Shown: positions 47,641 through 56,632, counted from the first letter of the stretch. The stretch: DNA of 64,000 bases from Natronococcus sp. CG52 (GCF_023913515.1 NZ_CP099393.1:124001-188000), one strand, 5' to 3'. The notes: a model not told the origin generated them from the letters alone. A program made the numbers and translations.

Positions 47641-47966
47641 GGTGGATGCGTTCTATTATTGTGAACAATGTCCATCTTCCCGGTCAGTGATCGCGGGAAA
47701 AGCAGTTGATATAGGTTTACAAACATACTATTGTAAAAATTGGGATAGTGTACCGTTCATTCATTCTGAACAGGATGGAGAAAACAGACCGCACATCTGA
47801 CCACCATCTTCACACGGCTGCCACGACCAGTGCGAAGTCAAACCGTTCAAACACTCGGCAGGTATCAGCGAATGGTTTCAATGAATCCGTGATTTCCCCT
47901 TACTATATCCGCTCAACTGAGCACGCAGTTACCCAACGTGCGATCGAGACAGTAGTGTAAAAGCAG
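47641..47966. other. Decayed spacer
   Basis: About 325 bases, more A+T-rich than the flanks, with a short plus-strand open frame (about 60 codons from MEKTDRTSDHHLHTAA) that matches nothing known to me. No RNA gene is visible. Confidence 0.35.
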
Positions 47967-48134
47967 TTAGGATACCACTCGGTAATACTGGTCTAATTTA
48001 CTACCACATCCGGGACACGAAGAGCCAGTTTCCTCACTCAAGGTGATGTTTGCAAAATCATCTCCACAGTTTTGGCATCCGTAGAGACCACACGGATGTG
48101 GTTTGAGCCAGTTGTAGAGTCGATCTAGGGCCAT
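47967..48134 (-). CDS. 55-residue double-CxxC zinc-ribbon protein
   Basis: A small intact frame, MALDRLYNWLKPHPCGLYGC and on. It has CGLYGCQNCGDDF and, 20 residues later, SSCPGCGSKLDQYYRVV. Two CxxC knuckles spaced like this form a rubredoxin-like zinc ribbon. Haloarchaea carry many such micro-proteins, often of unknown function. It sits between a decayed oxidase and IS relics, yet has no lesion. Expression is not certain. Confidence 0.55.
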   Translation of the reverse strand: MALDRLYNWLKPHPCGLYGCQNCGDDFANITLSEETGSSCPGCGSKLDQYYRVVS

Positions 48135-48189
48135 AAGACCCAATCCACCCTGGACTATAATAAATTATTGGGAAGGAACTGTCTGGATT

Positions 48190-48600
48190 AGCTAGAAGTA
48201 TACTTGGCATTGTTCAGATTAGCCGATTCCAGCAGTAGGCGTAGTCTTGCAACCATATTTTGGCAATGTCTGGATCGGTATTTTTGAAGTAGTTTCTAAA
48301 CTAGCAAACGGCATTTTCGATGTCGTATTCCTCGACGAGCTCAGTGAGAAAGATCAAGGAAATGCCTTCGTTTCTGGTCACAAAGAGCCAGATAAGCAGG
48401 AATTCGATAGTGCTGGGATTGACAGGCGGCGTACAGCCAATAGCGTTGATCATCGAGTGAAGTCACAGTCTCGCCGATTGCAGCGTGACCGGACTCCGTT
48501 CAGCGGCCGGCTGTAAATCCGTCTTTTCTCCCCAATTATGTACAGTGGATCGAGCCCGTTCGACACTTAAGTTCTTCAAGACAGAAACGGTATCAAAAGT
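48190..48600 (-). pseudogene. IS6-family transposase relic
   Basis: Minus-strand pieces LKNLSVERARSTVHNW and KTDLQPAAERSPVTLQ, then IFLTELVEEYDIENAV and finally IWLQDYAYCWN align in order with the IS6 transposase at 42396-43058. Stops and deletions separate them. It is much older than copies 1 and 2. Confidence 0.72.
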
Positions 48601-48830
48601 GATAGTCTTTGAAAGTGGTGGATATTGAGTCACATCAGCTCGTGCGGTGTCGCTAGCGTAGACGTGGAAACTGTTGTTCCACGCTCGGCTTCAGAGTCAG
48701 AAAGGCAGTCAGTATCGTCTTCGTCACCGAAGTAGGGCCACAGATGAAGGTCTGTGTAAACCTCTACCTGCTTGGAAACCACGTCAAAAATGTCTTTGCA
48801 GAGGAACATGCTGGCGATTCATTCGATCTA
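48600..48830 (-). pseudogene. Fragment of another haloarchaeal IS transposase
   Basis: Reads DVVSKQVEVYTDLHLWPYFGDEDDTDCLSD, EAERGTTV and, one frame over, FHVYASDTAR. The order of first catalytic Asp, PYxGDEDDTD and the RGTT strand matches haloarchaeal ISH-type DDE transposases. Only about 70 residues remain. Confidence 0.6.
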
Positions 48831-49190
48831 TTTGAGCTTGAACTTCATTCGGAGATGATACAAGACCGTGTTCCGATACGGAGAGTCCTCGCTTGCGTCA
48901 CATAACGTCGAAACTGAAGCCCCATTAGCGCTGGCGCCGACGAGGACCTCATAAGGGCAGTTCCGTCGATCTCGGGGAAGACACCGAGATTGAGTTCTAC
49001 ATCGAGACTGTCGACAAGACAGTTAAGATGTTGATTCTTGTGGATTTCACCATCTGCTTGTTTAGTCTTAGCCACACTTTCAGCAAGCAGCCATCTCAAC
49101 TACCTGTGCACCGGCAACTGAAAAGTATAGGAATGTTATTATATCTTCAGTTCCATAATTGCCATGTAGGAAGGCACCGATACTCAGGGT
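48831..49190. other. Spacer before the UspA gene
   Basis: About 360 bases. A minus-strand open frame (48845-49099, 84 codons, opening MRWLLAESVAKTKQADG) has no recognised relatives and may be further transposase debris. AT-rich TTATTATATC near 49136-49145 could promote the UspA gene. Confidence 0.35.
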
Positions 49191-49640
49191 ATGGAACGAG
49201 CTCTCGTAGTAATCGAGCCATCGCAGAAAGGACGCGAATTGACGAGAATTGCGGGCGAATTCGCCGAAGGATTGGGTGGCGAGTTAATCATCATACACGC
49301 GTTAGATGAGTCGAAATACCAGGAAGAAATTCAACGAAAGGGCCATTCTGGTGCCGAAATCAAATCAGAGAGCGATCTAATCGAGGAAGCGAGCAACACA
49401 GCAGAAGAAATCGCCACTGATGCCCTTAAGAACTATGACGTCTCGTACACCGCAGAGGGGATGGTCGGTTCCTTGCCCAACGATTTGCTTGACTTGGCAA
49501 CCGAGCAAAACTGTGATCACGTGTTTATTACTGGTGAACAACGATCACCAACGGGAAAGGCAGTTTTCGGAGACATCTCTCAGAAAATACTGTTGAACTT
49601 TGATGGCCCGGTAACGACGCTTATAGCGTACGACGAGTAG
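49191..49640 (+). CDS. Universal stress protein A family
   Basis: A 149-residue single UspA domain starting MERALVVIEPSQKGRELT. The C-terminal nucleotide-binding pattern is CDHVFITGEQRSPTGKAVFGDISQKILL. It is intact, and it is a relative of the frameshifted copy at 14474-14931. UspA proteins respond to starvation and stress, with partners usually unknown. Its position beside the RLP operon has no clear meaning. Confidence 0.88.
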   Translation: MERALVVIEPSQKGRELTRIAGEFAEGLGGELIIIHALDESKYQEEIQRKGHSGAEIKSESDLIEEASNTAEEIATDALKNYDVSYTAEGMVGSLPNDLLDLATEQNCDHVFITGEQRSPTGKAVFGDISQKILLNFDGPVTTLIAYDE

Positions 49641-49691
49641 CCGCTAACAACCTGTTCGGACGGATTATCAGTGGCCACTTCAAGAGTCGTC

Positions 49692-49958
49692 TCACGGACT
49701 GTTGTATTCACTGAATGGGCAGTCGGCACGGTCTCGAGCATAGTAGTCGAGATCGAGTTGCTCGTCTTCGGCAATTAAAAGACTGTGCTGTTCTCCTGTA
49801 CTCCTCGACGCAACTCGTCGGATCTGCTGTAATCGGTAGAGACGGTCTCTAATCTCGCATGTATCAGGCCGTGAGAGCGACGGAAACGACGCGAACGAAG
49901 AGGACAGTGCTTTGCTGCTACTTCGTCGTCCTAATTGTTGTTTCTTTCTCAGCACCAT
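49692..49958 (-). CDS. Possible small hypothetical protein
   Basis: An 88-residue frame opening MVLRKKQQLGRRSSSKA and including RDRLYRLQQIRRVASRSTGEQ and LLIAEDEQLDLDYYARDRAD. The second half is helical and acidic, as in haloarchaeal proteins. I do not recognise a family. The basic, Ser-rich start could mean the true start is internal. It could also be a non-coding frame. Confidence 0.3.
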   Translation of the reverse strand: MVLRKKQQLGRRSSSKALSSSFASFPSLSRPDTCEIRDRLYRLQQIRRVASRSTGEQHSLLIAEDEQLDLDYYARDRADCPFSEYNSP

Positions 49959-49999
49959 TGCGAATTCGGTTCAGGGGACTTACGACTACCGATGGGAAG

Positions 50000-51259
50000 T
50001 CACTCGTCCTCGTCTCCGTAGTACGCTAGTGCTCGCTCGAGTTCCGCGTGGTTCTCCGCGAACGTCTCAAGGTCAATGCCGTTCATAGCCGCCTCCCATC
50101 CCTGCCGGAGGTGTTCAACTCCCGCCGCGGGACCATCCGGATGACCGAGAATCCCCCCGCCGGCCAAGTGCATTAGATCGGAATTCCCGAGTGCGTTATA
50201 CGTCTTCGGTGCTTGTTTCGCCCACTGTCCCGACGAGAACACCGGAACCGCAACATCGTTCTCGTCGTCGATCGGCGTCTGAACCGCATTGGCCGACCGT
50301 ATGACGGATTCATTCGACTCTGTGAACTTGTTGTCGATGCCGTTTACGTGGATGTGATCGGCCCCTGCTAACCGCAGGAATTTTTGGTAGGCATCGAACT
50401 CGAAGCCGAGCAGGGGAGATCGGGACCGCGCACCCCAGCCGTTCCGGTGGACGTGAATCGGGACCTCCGCGTGTCGTCTGAGTGCGATGAGTCCGGACAA
50501 TCCGACGCTTTCGGCGCTGACCATAACGCAGTTTCCACCGGCCTCGACGACGGCATCGTGGTTTCGTTTCATTTCGTCGGTTTCTCCGGTGATATTGCAT
50601 GCGTACATGACTTCACCTTCGGTTTCTTCGTGTTGGCGAATAACATCCATCACCGCGGCGGCGCGATCTTCGACGGGTGAATACGGTGGAGATGCGATCA
50701 GCTCGTCGTCTTTGATGAAATCGATTCCGGATTCGACGAGCGTCTCGACCAACTCACCGGTTTCCTGGGGCGAGAGCCCCACATTCGGTTTGATGATCGT
50801 GCCAATCAACGGTCGATCGTGAACACCGGCAAGCTCACGCGTTCCTTCAACACCGAACTGCGGACCGGGACAGCGTTCGATCACCGGTTTCGGCATTTCG
50901 ACGTCGAGTAATCGGACGCCGGAGAGCTCCCGGAGTTCGAAGAGGTTTCCACCGACCGTTGTAAGGAGATTTGGAAGCGACCCACCAACATTCTGTGTGG
51001 GAAACGAAATTGTGATTTCCCCACGTTGATATGTCCCGGTTTCGCTGGCATCGGCTCCGGGAAGCTCTGGCTCCGACGTGCATTCAATCTCCGTTACATC
51101 TTCAACTATCGCACCGTGACGGTCATGAATGTCTGCTGTTGCGTGTTCGACCTCGACGAACGTTCCAGAGGATTGTTCACCCGCTATCGCATCGGCGGCT
51201 TCGACGAGCGAATACGGCGTTTCGATACGATACCGTGCCTCGAATCGGTTCTCGGTCAT
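50000..51259 (-). CDS. RuBisCO-like protein (RuBisCO large-chain superfamily)
   Basis: A 419-residue member of the RuBisCO large-chain superfamily, the last gene of a four-gene operon. Residues that match RuBisCO active-site positions are N105 (GGNLFEL), K157 (GTIIKPN), K183-D185-E186 (FIKDDE, the carbamate and Mg site), H271-R272 (HVHRNG), H304 (DHIHVNG), K311 (loop-6 lysine), S343-G344 (VFSSGQ) and G367-G369 (GGGILGHP). RuBisCO K177 is Asn159 here. This differs from form III archaeal RuBisCO and fits the RLPs that act on branched acid-sugar phosphates (3-oxo-isoapionate-4-phosphate) in D-apiose degradation. The start is at 51259, because the family begins there. The exact reaction is inferred. 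Confidence 0.85.
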   Translation of the reverse strand: MTENRFEARYRIETPYSLVEAADAIAGEQSSGTFVEVEHATADIHDRHGAIVEDVTEIECTSEPELPGADASETGTYQRGEITISFPTQNVGGSLPNLLTTVGGNLFELRELSGVRLLDVEMPKPVIERCPGPQFGVEGTRELAGVHDRPLIGTIIKPNVGLSPQETGELVETLVESGIDFIKDDELIASPPYSPVEDRAAAVMDVIRQHEETEGEVMYACNITGETDEMKRNHDAVVEAGGNCVMVSAESVGLSGLIALRRHAEVPIHVHRNGWGARSRSPLLGFEFDAYQKFLRLAGADHIHVNGIDNKFTESNESVIRSANAVQTPIDDENDVAVPVFSSGQWAKQAPKTYNALGNSDLMHLAGGGILGHPDGPAAGVEHLRQGWEAAMNGIDLETFAENHAELERALAYYGDEDE

Positions 51260-51305
51260 AACATTGATGAACGGTTTACAACTATAAAGGCTGTGTGAAC
51301 GGGAA

Positions 51306-52385
51306 TTAGACGAAGCGATGTTGTGGTTCCTCTCCTGCGAGCAGCAACTCCAGGTCGCTGGCGATAATCTTCGATCCGTTGAGGACCGCATCGCGAGTGG
51401 ATCCGGCCGTGTGTGGAGAGAGCCACGCGTTCTCGATGTCCAACAGCGGATGGGATTCGGGGAGCGGTTCCTCGTCGAACACGTCAAGTGCAGCCCCACC
51501 GATCTCTCCCGATTCGAGGGCATCAACTATTGCATCGGTGTCGACCAGCCCGCCTCGAGCAGTATTCACCAGTAAGCCGGTTTCTTTCATTTGGCTGAAT
51601 TCAGCTTCGCTGAGCAAGTTCTTCGTATCCTTGGAGAGCCGAGCGTGAAGCGTTACGATATCAGCCCCACCAAGCAATTTGTCGAGTGACGCGGACGAGA
51701 CGCCGTGATCTGCAAAAACTTCGTCGTCGACGAACGGATCATATGCAACGATATCCGGGCCAAATCCAGCCCAGCGTTTTGCAACCTGCCGACCGATGTT
51801 TCCAAATCCAATGATGCCGATAGTAAGACTCTTGAGGTCTCGCGGGAGGTTCTCCGGATTGAACTCTAAGGCCCACTCACCGTGGTTCGTGGTTTCGACG
51901 AAGTAGGGAATTCGTCGGTGAACAGAACAGGCGAACGAGACGGCGTAATCTGAGACGGCGTTTGCGTTTCGACCTGGGGCATGAAGGACCGTCACGTCGT
52001 GTTTCTCTGCCGCTTCGAGGTCGATGTTTTCGACTCCACCGCGGGCAGCGCCGACGACTTCCAGATCATCTCCCGCCTCGAAGACTGCTTGAGAGACCGG
52101 CGCTTTGTGTACTACAAGGTACTCGACACCGTCAAGATTCGAGACGATCTCGCTTGCATCGTAGTCGTTTGGACCGCGTTCTTCCATATCCATCGTCACA
52201 TCGCGGAACTTGGACGCGGACGAATCGCTGTGCCAGTCAGTCCGTTCGAACGTTACACCCTGTCCTTCGAGGAAGGACATCGACTCGTACATATATTCAC
52301 TCGGCTGCTGTGGATCGCCGCACAGGAGACAGTGTTTATTTCCCATCAATTCGATCTGACTGGGACCTAACTTAATTGTTGCCAT
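51306..52385 (-). CDS. D-isomer-specific 2-hydroxyacid dehydrogenase
   Basis: A 359-residue protein of the phosphoglycerate dehydrogenase/2-hydroxyacid dehydrogenase family. NAD motif GIIGFGNIGRQVAKR at about residues 194-208. The catalytic Arg is in VNTARGGLVD, the Glu in FDEEPLPESHPL and the His in LSPHTAGSTRDA. It opens MATIKLGPSQIELMGNKHCL. It overlaps the kinase gene upstream by 19 bases and lies 46 bases before the RLP gene, so it shares their transcript. It probably oxidises an acid sugar or its phosphate; the substrate is unknown. Confidence 0.9.
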   Translation of the reverse strand: MATIKLGPSQIELMGNKHCLLCGDPQQPSEYMYESMSFLEGQGVTFERTDWHSDSSASKFRDVTMDMEERGPNDYDASEIVSNLDGVEYLVVHKAPVSQAVFEAGDDLEVVGAARGGVENIDLEAAEKHDVTVLHAPGRNANAVSDYAVSFACSVHRRIPYFVETTNHGEWALEFNPENLPRDLKSLTIGIIGFGNIGRQVAKRWAGFGPDIVAYDPFVDDEVFADHGVSSASLDKLLGGADIVTLHARLSKDTKNLLSEAEFSQMKETGLLVNTARGGLVDTDAIVDALESGEIGGAALDVFDEEPLPESHPLLDIENAWLSPHTAGSTRDAVLNGSKIIASDLELLLAGEEPQHRFV

Positions 52386-53893
52386 ATCTGGCGTAGCGAT
52401 CGAATTGAATCTTCGAAGATGGGTTTGTGTTGCTCGTACAGGGACACCAGTTCAGGATCCGGTTCGTGTCGACGAGCAAGGTCGACCATATGCTCAACCG
52501 CTGTGGTGTGGTCCGAGTGGGTACCAACCGCGATAGCAGCGCTGATCGCCGCGCCGCGCGCACCGGCTTCTTCTCCGGCCGGAATGAGGACGTTTTCGTC
52601 GAGACAGTTCGCGAAGATCCCGCTCCAGATCTCGCTTCGTGCGCCACCACCTCCCAATCGAATTTCGTCAATACCGGTCGGCCCTATCAGATTTACCAGA
52701 TTCAAACTTTGTGCTAACGCAACTCCCTCGTAGATCGAACGGAGCATATGTGCTTTCGTATGGTCCGTCGTTAACCCGTAAAAGCCACCGCGGTCAGACG
52801 GATTGTCGGTTGATCCTTCGAGGTATGGATAAAAGAGGAGCCCTTCCGCACCTGGCGGGGTTTCGGTGACAATCTGGTTACTTAGTTCGTACAGGTTCAC
52901 CCCCTCAGCCGACGCTCGTTCGCGCCATTCGTGGCCAGCTTCGTCGAGGAACCAGTCCAGACACGCCGTTGCCGATCGGTTCCCCTTATACGAGATCCAG
53001 TGGTCTTCAAGAAAGCGCCGATCGAGCCCTGAACTGCAGTCTTCGGAGGTCGTCGGTTCCTCACGGATGACGATACTCTGACCCCACGTTCCGAGAATAA
53101 GCACGCATTGTCGTGCTCTGTGCGCGCCGACCCCGAGTGCGGTCGCGCCGATATCATGTAATCCGGATGCGACGGGGATCCCCTCAGGAAGTCCAGTCTC
53201 ACGGGTCGCTTGCGACGACACTTCCCCGCACGATTCCCAACTGGGAACGACGGCCGGAAGCGCTTCGATGCACTCCTCGAGACCGAGTGCCTCGAATACC
53301 CCCTGATCGTACGATTCCGATTGCGGGTCGTAGAAAACGCTGGCTTCCATTTCGTCCGTACAGATCGTTTCAGTCAGGCGGTACTTGAGGTAATCCTTAC
53401 AGAACAACAGGTGGTGGATCCGCTCATATGACTGCGGTTCGTGTTTTTTGAGCCACGCCAGGAGCGACAGTGGATCCGCTGCGAAGGGCCGGTACCCGAG
53501 CCGCCGGTCGATCGTTTCGGCGGTTCCGTCGGTTTCCCACTGGTCCATGAGGTCCGTTGCCCGACTGTCGGTAGATTTGATACCGGGGCGGACGGGGTTT
53601 CGCTCGGTGTCAAGTGCGTACAGTCCGTGTCCGTGTCCAGCAACGCCGATTCCAGTGATGTTGTCAGAGTGAACAGGTCCGTCTTCGATCACTTCGCGAA
53701 TTGTCGTCGTCGTCACATCCCATAGGGTTTCGAGTTCGACTTCGTGCTGATTCGGAGCGGGATGGGTAACTGGTGTTTTCCGGTCTGCCACCGCCAGCTC
53801 CTCTCCGTCTGGGGTGAACAGCACCGATTTCGTTTTTGTCAAGCCGGCGTCGATACCAAGGATACACTCGGTTTGTTTGTGCTCGGAACTCAT
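52367..53893 (-). CDS. FGGY-family carbohydrate kinase
   Basis: A 508-residue FGGY kinase. The N-terminal phosphate-binding loop is GIDAGLTKTKSVLF, followed by GVAGHGHGLYALD. The catalytic Asp is in SGLHDIGATALG, with the second ATP-binding motif GGGGARSEIW near residue 430. Its GHGHGLY pattern resembles L-xylulose, 3-keto-L-gulonate or tetrulose kinases more than glycerol kinase. The start overlaps the aldolase-like gene by 4 bases (ATGA). It would phosphorylate a ketose or acid sugar before the RLP or aldolase step. Confidence 0.9.
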   Translation of the reverse strand: MSSEHKQTECILGIDAGLTKTKSVLFTPDGEELAVADRKTPVTHPAPNQHEVELETLWDVTTTTIREVIEDGPVHSDNITGIGVAGHGHGLYALDTERNPVRPGIKSTDSRATDLMDQWETDGTAETIDRRLGYRPFAADPLSLLAWLKKHEPQSYERIHHLLFCKDYLKYRLTETICTDEMEASVFYDPQSESYDQGVFEALGLEECIEALPAVVPSWESCGEVSSQATRETGLPEGIPVASGLHDIGATALGVGAHRARQCVLILGTWGQSIVIREEPTTSEDCSSGLDRRFLEDHWISYKGNRSATACLDWFLDEAGHEWRERASAEGVNLYELSNQIVTETPPGAEGLLFYPYLEGSTDNPSDRGGFYGLTTDHTKAHMLRSIYEGVALAQSLNLVNLIGPTGIDEIRLGGGGARSEIWSGIFANCLDENVLIPAGEEAGARGAAISAAIAVGTHSDHTTAVEHMVDLARRHEPDPELVSLYEQHKPIFEDSIRSLRQIWQQLS

Positions 53894-54888
53894 TTGTAAA
53901 CGCTGTTCTGTGCACTTCCGGAAGTAGTCGCGATTTCATTGTATACGTCTGCGATCCGCTCGCGCACCAGCTCTCCGACAACCTGCGGGTTGAAATCGGA
54001 TTTGCGGGGGGACCACTTGCTGTCCGCGAAAAACGTTGCCCGGTCGTCCGCCGTGTCTTCCGGCGGGACGATCGAATCGGTGTGCTCTTGGTAGAATTCA
54101 CACGCGGTGCGTGCGTGTTCGTACTGGAAGCGTGTGTTCGTATTAAGCTTGCAAACCCCCGTTTTCATGAGCTCTGAAACCTGATCGGGGGTGAGTCCGG
54201 AGGATCCGTGAACGACCAGTGGTATGTCGAGACCGTGATCTTGCAGCGCCTCGTTGATTTCGGCTGCGAGGTCGACTCGGAGATCGAGATTATGTCCCTT
54301 CGAGACGCCGTGTTCGGTTCCAATGGACACGGCGAGGAGATCGCAGCCAGATCGGTCGACAAACTCGACGGCTTCTTCTGGATCGGTGTACAGTGCCTCT
54401 TCGGTCGTTTCACCGCTTTCCGTACCTGCGATCACTCCGAGTTCTGCCTCGACGAGTATTGGCTCGTCTCGCTCGTCAATACAGTCGACGACCGTTGCCG
54501 TTCGTTGGATATTCTCTTCGAGGGGATACTCGGATGCGTCGATCATTATTGACGACGGATTACTCGCCGTAATCGACGCGTCAAGCATCGCCGCATCTTC
54601 CACGTCAATGTGATCGACGTTCAGAAAGACCCCAACGTCGATATCTTTGGCAAGTTCCTCTAAATACGTCTCGATAATTCTGAGTCCTGCCGTCGCGTCC
54701 CCATTTCCGACGTATTCGGCGGTGTCGCGTTTTACTTGCAAAACAATGTCCGAGTTCGCTTGCTCTGCACCCATCAGCTGCCCGACCAATATATCTAGAT
54801 GAGTGATATTGCTGGCGATAAACCCGTAGTTCCCTTCCTTCGCTCTTCTATAGACGTCAGCAAGAGCTTCACCTCGTTTGTATGGCAT
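53890..54888 (-). CDS. Class II fructose-bisphosphate aldolase family protein
   Basis: A 332-residue zinc-type aldolase-like protein starting MPYKRGEALADVYRRA. Candidate zinc histidines are in FLNVDHIDVED, ISIGTEHGVSKG and VVHGSSGLTPDQV. The terminal barrel shows KLNTNTRFQYEHART. It belongs to the FbaA/GatY/KbaY group cleaving ketose phosphates to dihydroxyacetone phosphate and an aldehyde. ATG 54888 is chosen over 54906, because the A/T run at 54908-54924 on the minus strand is a well-placed TATA region for a leaderless message. It is the first gene of the RLP operon. Confidence 0.88.
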   Translation of the reverse strand: MPYKRGEALADVYRRAKEGNYGFIASNITHLDILVGQLMGAEQANSDIVLQVKRDTAEYVGNGDATAGLRIIETYLEELAKDIDVGVFLNVDHIDVEDAAMLDASITASNPSSIMIDASEYPLEENIQRTATVVDCIDERDEPILVEAELGVIAGTESGETTEEALYTDPEEAVEFVDRSGCDLLAVSIGTEHGVSKGHNLDLRVDLAAEINEALQDHGLDIPLVVHGSSGLTPDQVSELMKTGVCKLNTNTRFQYEHARTACEFYQEHTDSIVPPEDTADDRATFFADSKWSPRKSDFNPQVVGELVRERIADVYNEIATTSGSAQNSVYK

Positions 54889-54907
54889 AGATAATCCATA
54901 TCCCATA

Positions 54908-54924
54908 AATTAAAAAAAAATTAT
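54908..54924 (-). promoter_or_regulatory. TATA region of the RLP operon
   Basis: AATTTTTTTTTAATTT on the minus strand, centred about 27 nt upstream of ATG 54888. It is the only strong AT-box upstream of the four-gene operon. Confidence 0.5.
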
Positions 54925-55092
54925 GGTCTTGGTTGCGCCCTCCGAATCAAATTGAAATACACTCTTATAGAGTCCGAACGGATCGGTCCAAAATTCGCCA
55001 TTAGACGCACTTGAGGAGAGATTTCAACTAATCCTAGAAAATATAGATAGATAGTCAGTGATTTTACTTAGGGGGGTGTTGAAGACGATGGT

Positions 55093-55992
55093 ATGTCGTC
55101 AAAGACAATCGGATTTATCGGCCTCGGAATCATGGGTAGTCCAATGGCAAAGAACCTCCTGAGTGCTGGATACGACGTTATCGGACACAATAGATCACAA
55201 GGTCCGGTCAACGATCTCGTTGATTCCGGGGGTGCACCAGCTGACAGCGCCAAAGAAGCCACCGAAAACGCAGACGTGATTATCACATGCCTTCCGAATA
55301 CTGACACCGTATCCGAAATAGTTCACAGCGAAGAAGGGATACTTTCGGGCGTCTCCGGCGGAGAGACCGTCATCGACATGTCCACGATTTCACCGGTTGA
55401 AACGGAAGAAATCGCCGATGCGTTAGCCGAACACGACGTCGACATGCTTGATGCCCCGATTAGTGGCGGCGAAGAAGGAGCGATCGACGGCTCACTCTCT
55501 ATCATGGTCGGCGGAGACGAAGCGGTACTTGAGGAGTATAGACCAATTTTCGAAGCGATGGGTGAACGCATCACGTACTGCGGACCAAACGGGGCTGGTC
55601 AGGTCACGAAAGCTTGCAACCAGATCGTCGTTTCTAACACACTCGAGGCGATCGGCGAGGCGTTAGTGTTTGCCGAAAAAGCCGGCGCTGATCTCGAGGC
55701 GGTTATCGAAGCGATCAGCGGTGGCGCAGCCGGTTGCTGGGCACTGGACAACCGAGCGCCGTCGATGATCCGTGGTGATTTTGAGCCCGGCTTTTTCGCA
55801 TCATACCAGCACAAGGACCTCAGAATCGCAACCGATGCTGGCGAAGTGTTCGGTGCACCCATGCCAGTTACCGAGACCACTCGAGAGTTGTATAAGGCGA
55901 TGAAAGAGAATGGGATGGGGAAGGACGACAACTCCGGGATCATCCAAATAATCGAAATGCTCGGTGGGGAACAAGCCCGAATCGACAATTAA
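55093..55992 (+). CDS. Beta-hydroxyacid dehydrogenase (GarR/LtnD/HIBADH family)
   Basis: A 299-residue NAD(P)-dependent beta-hydroxyacid dehydrogenase. Rossmann motif GFIGLGIMGSPMAKNL at residues 7-22, substrate motif DAPISGGEEGA, catalytic Lys in GAGQVTKACNQ, and the C-terminal YQHKDLRIA segment. Tartronate semialdehyde reductases, L-threonate dehydrogenases and hydroxyisobutyrate dehydrogenases share this architecture. GATTTTACTTA near 55057-55067 gives a promoter, and a G-rich GGGGGGTG lies at 55071-55078. It is divergent from the RLP operon over 204 bases, so common control is likely. It is a candidate for the first oxidation of a tetronate or the last reduction of the route. Confidence 0.88.
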   Translation: MSSKTIGFIGLGIMGSPMAKNLLSAGYDVIGHNRSQGPVNDLVDSGGAPADSAKEATENADVIITCLPNTDTVSEIVHSEEGILSGVSGGETVIDMSTISPVETEEIADALAEHDVDMLDAPISGGEEGAIDGSLSIMVGGDEAVLEEYRPIFEAMGERITYCGPNGAGQVTKACNQIVVSNTLEAIGEALVFAEKAGADLEAVIEAISGGAAGCWALDNRAPSMIRGDFEPGFFASYQHKDLRIATDAGEVFGAPMPVTETTRELYKAMKENGMGKDDNSGIIQIIEMLGGEQARIDN

Positions 55993-56251
55993 TGCGCACG
56001 CAGTCGTCAAACGATTCGTGGCGGTATGTTGAGATCCGCCTGACAGAACCTCACTCCTTGTTGCTGAAGCAATTGTAACCACAGATAGTGTGCAGGCTTC
56101 ACGCTTTTGCGATTCCGATAGTACTTGGTGAATTAGAACATTGAATTGCTTACAGCAAAGCAGTCTCGAATAGACACAGTATACCGACTGCACCACTAGG
56201 AAATGACTCAAATCACCAGATAATGTTTGCCCACGAGTGACTGCTAGTGCT

Positions 56252-56632
56252 TCAGTGTAGTGTGTGGAAGACTTCTACTTCGTACCCGTCGGGATCCTTG
56301 ACAAACGCGACGCGGGCGTTCGCTGCGTCGACAGTCGTTGGTTCTTTGATGACCGGACAATCCGTTCTTTCACAGAGTTGGTTGAAAACGTCGTCTGTGT
56401 CGTCGACCAAGATACCGAGGTGAGCGAATCCCGACGGATCTATGGGTTCGGTTTTATCAGGATCATGAACGAACTGGATCCAGGTATCGAGCTCGTCCCC
56501 GGTCACGTAGTAGTTATGAACGCCCTCGTCGGTGTGGAAGTCCCACGCGTACTCAAGTCCGAGGCCGTTTTCATAAAACGATTTTGTCGCTTCTAAATCC
56601 GAGACCTGCATCGCGGAGTGTTGAATTTCCAT
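56252..56632 (-). CDS. VOC-family (glyoxalase-like) protein
   Basis: A 126-residue vicinal oxygen chelate domain, MEIQHSAMQVSDLEATKSFY and on. Likely metal ligands are His5, a residue in TWIQFVHD, His in GFAHLGILVDD and Glu in YEVEVFH. The pattern is that of lactoylglutathione lyase-like isomerases. In an acid-sugar cluster it may isomerise or epimerise a small keto acid. It has its own start, 123 bases downstream of the SDR gene. Confidence 0.85.
   Translation of the reverse strand: MEIQHSAMQVSDLEATKSFYENGLGLEYAWDFHTDEGVHNYYVTGDELDTWIQFVHDPDKTEPIDPSGFAHLGILVDDTDDVFNQLCERTDCPVIKEPTTVDAANARVAFVKDPDGYEVEVFHTLH

Noticed and set aside
50000-51259. Form III archaeal RuBisCO of the AMP pathway
   Set aside because: The length, the K177 to Asn change, and the neighbours (no AMP phosphorylase or ribose-1,5-bisphosphate isomerase) argue for an RLP.
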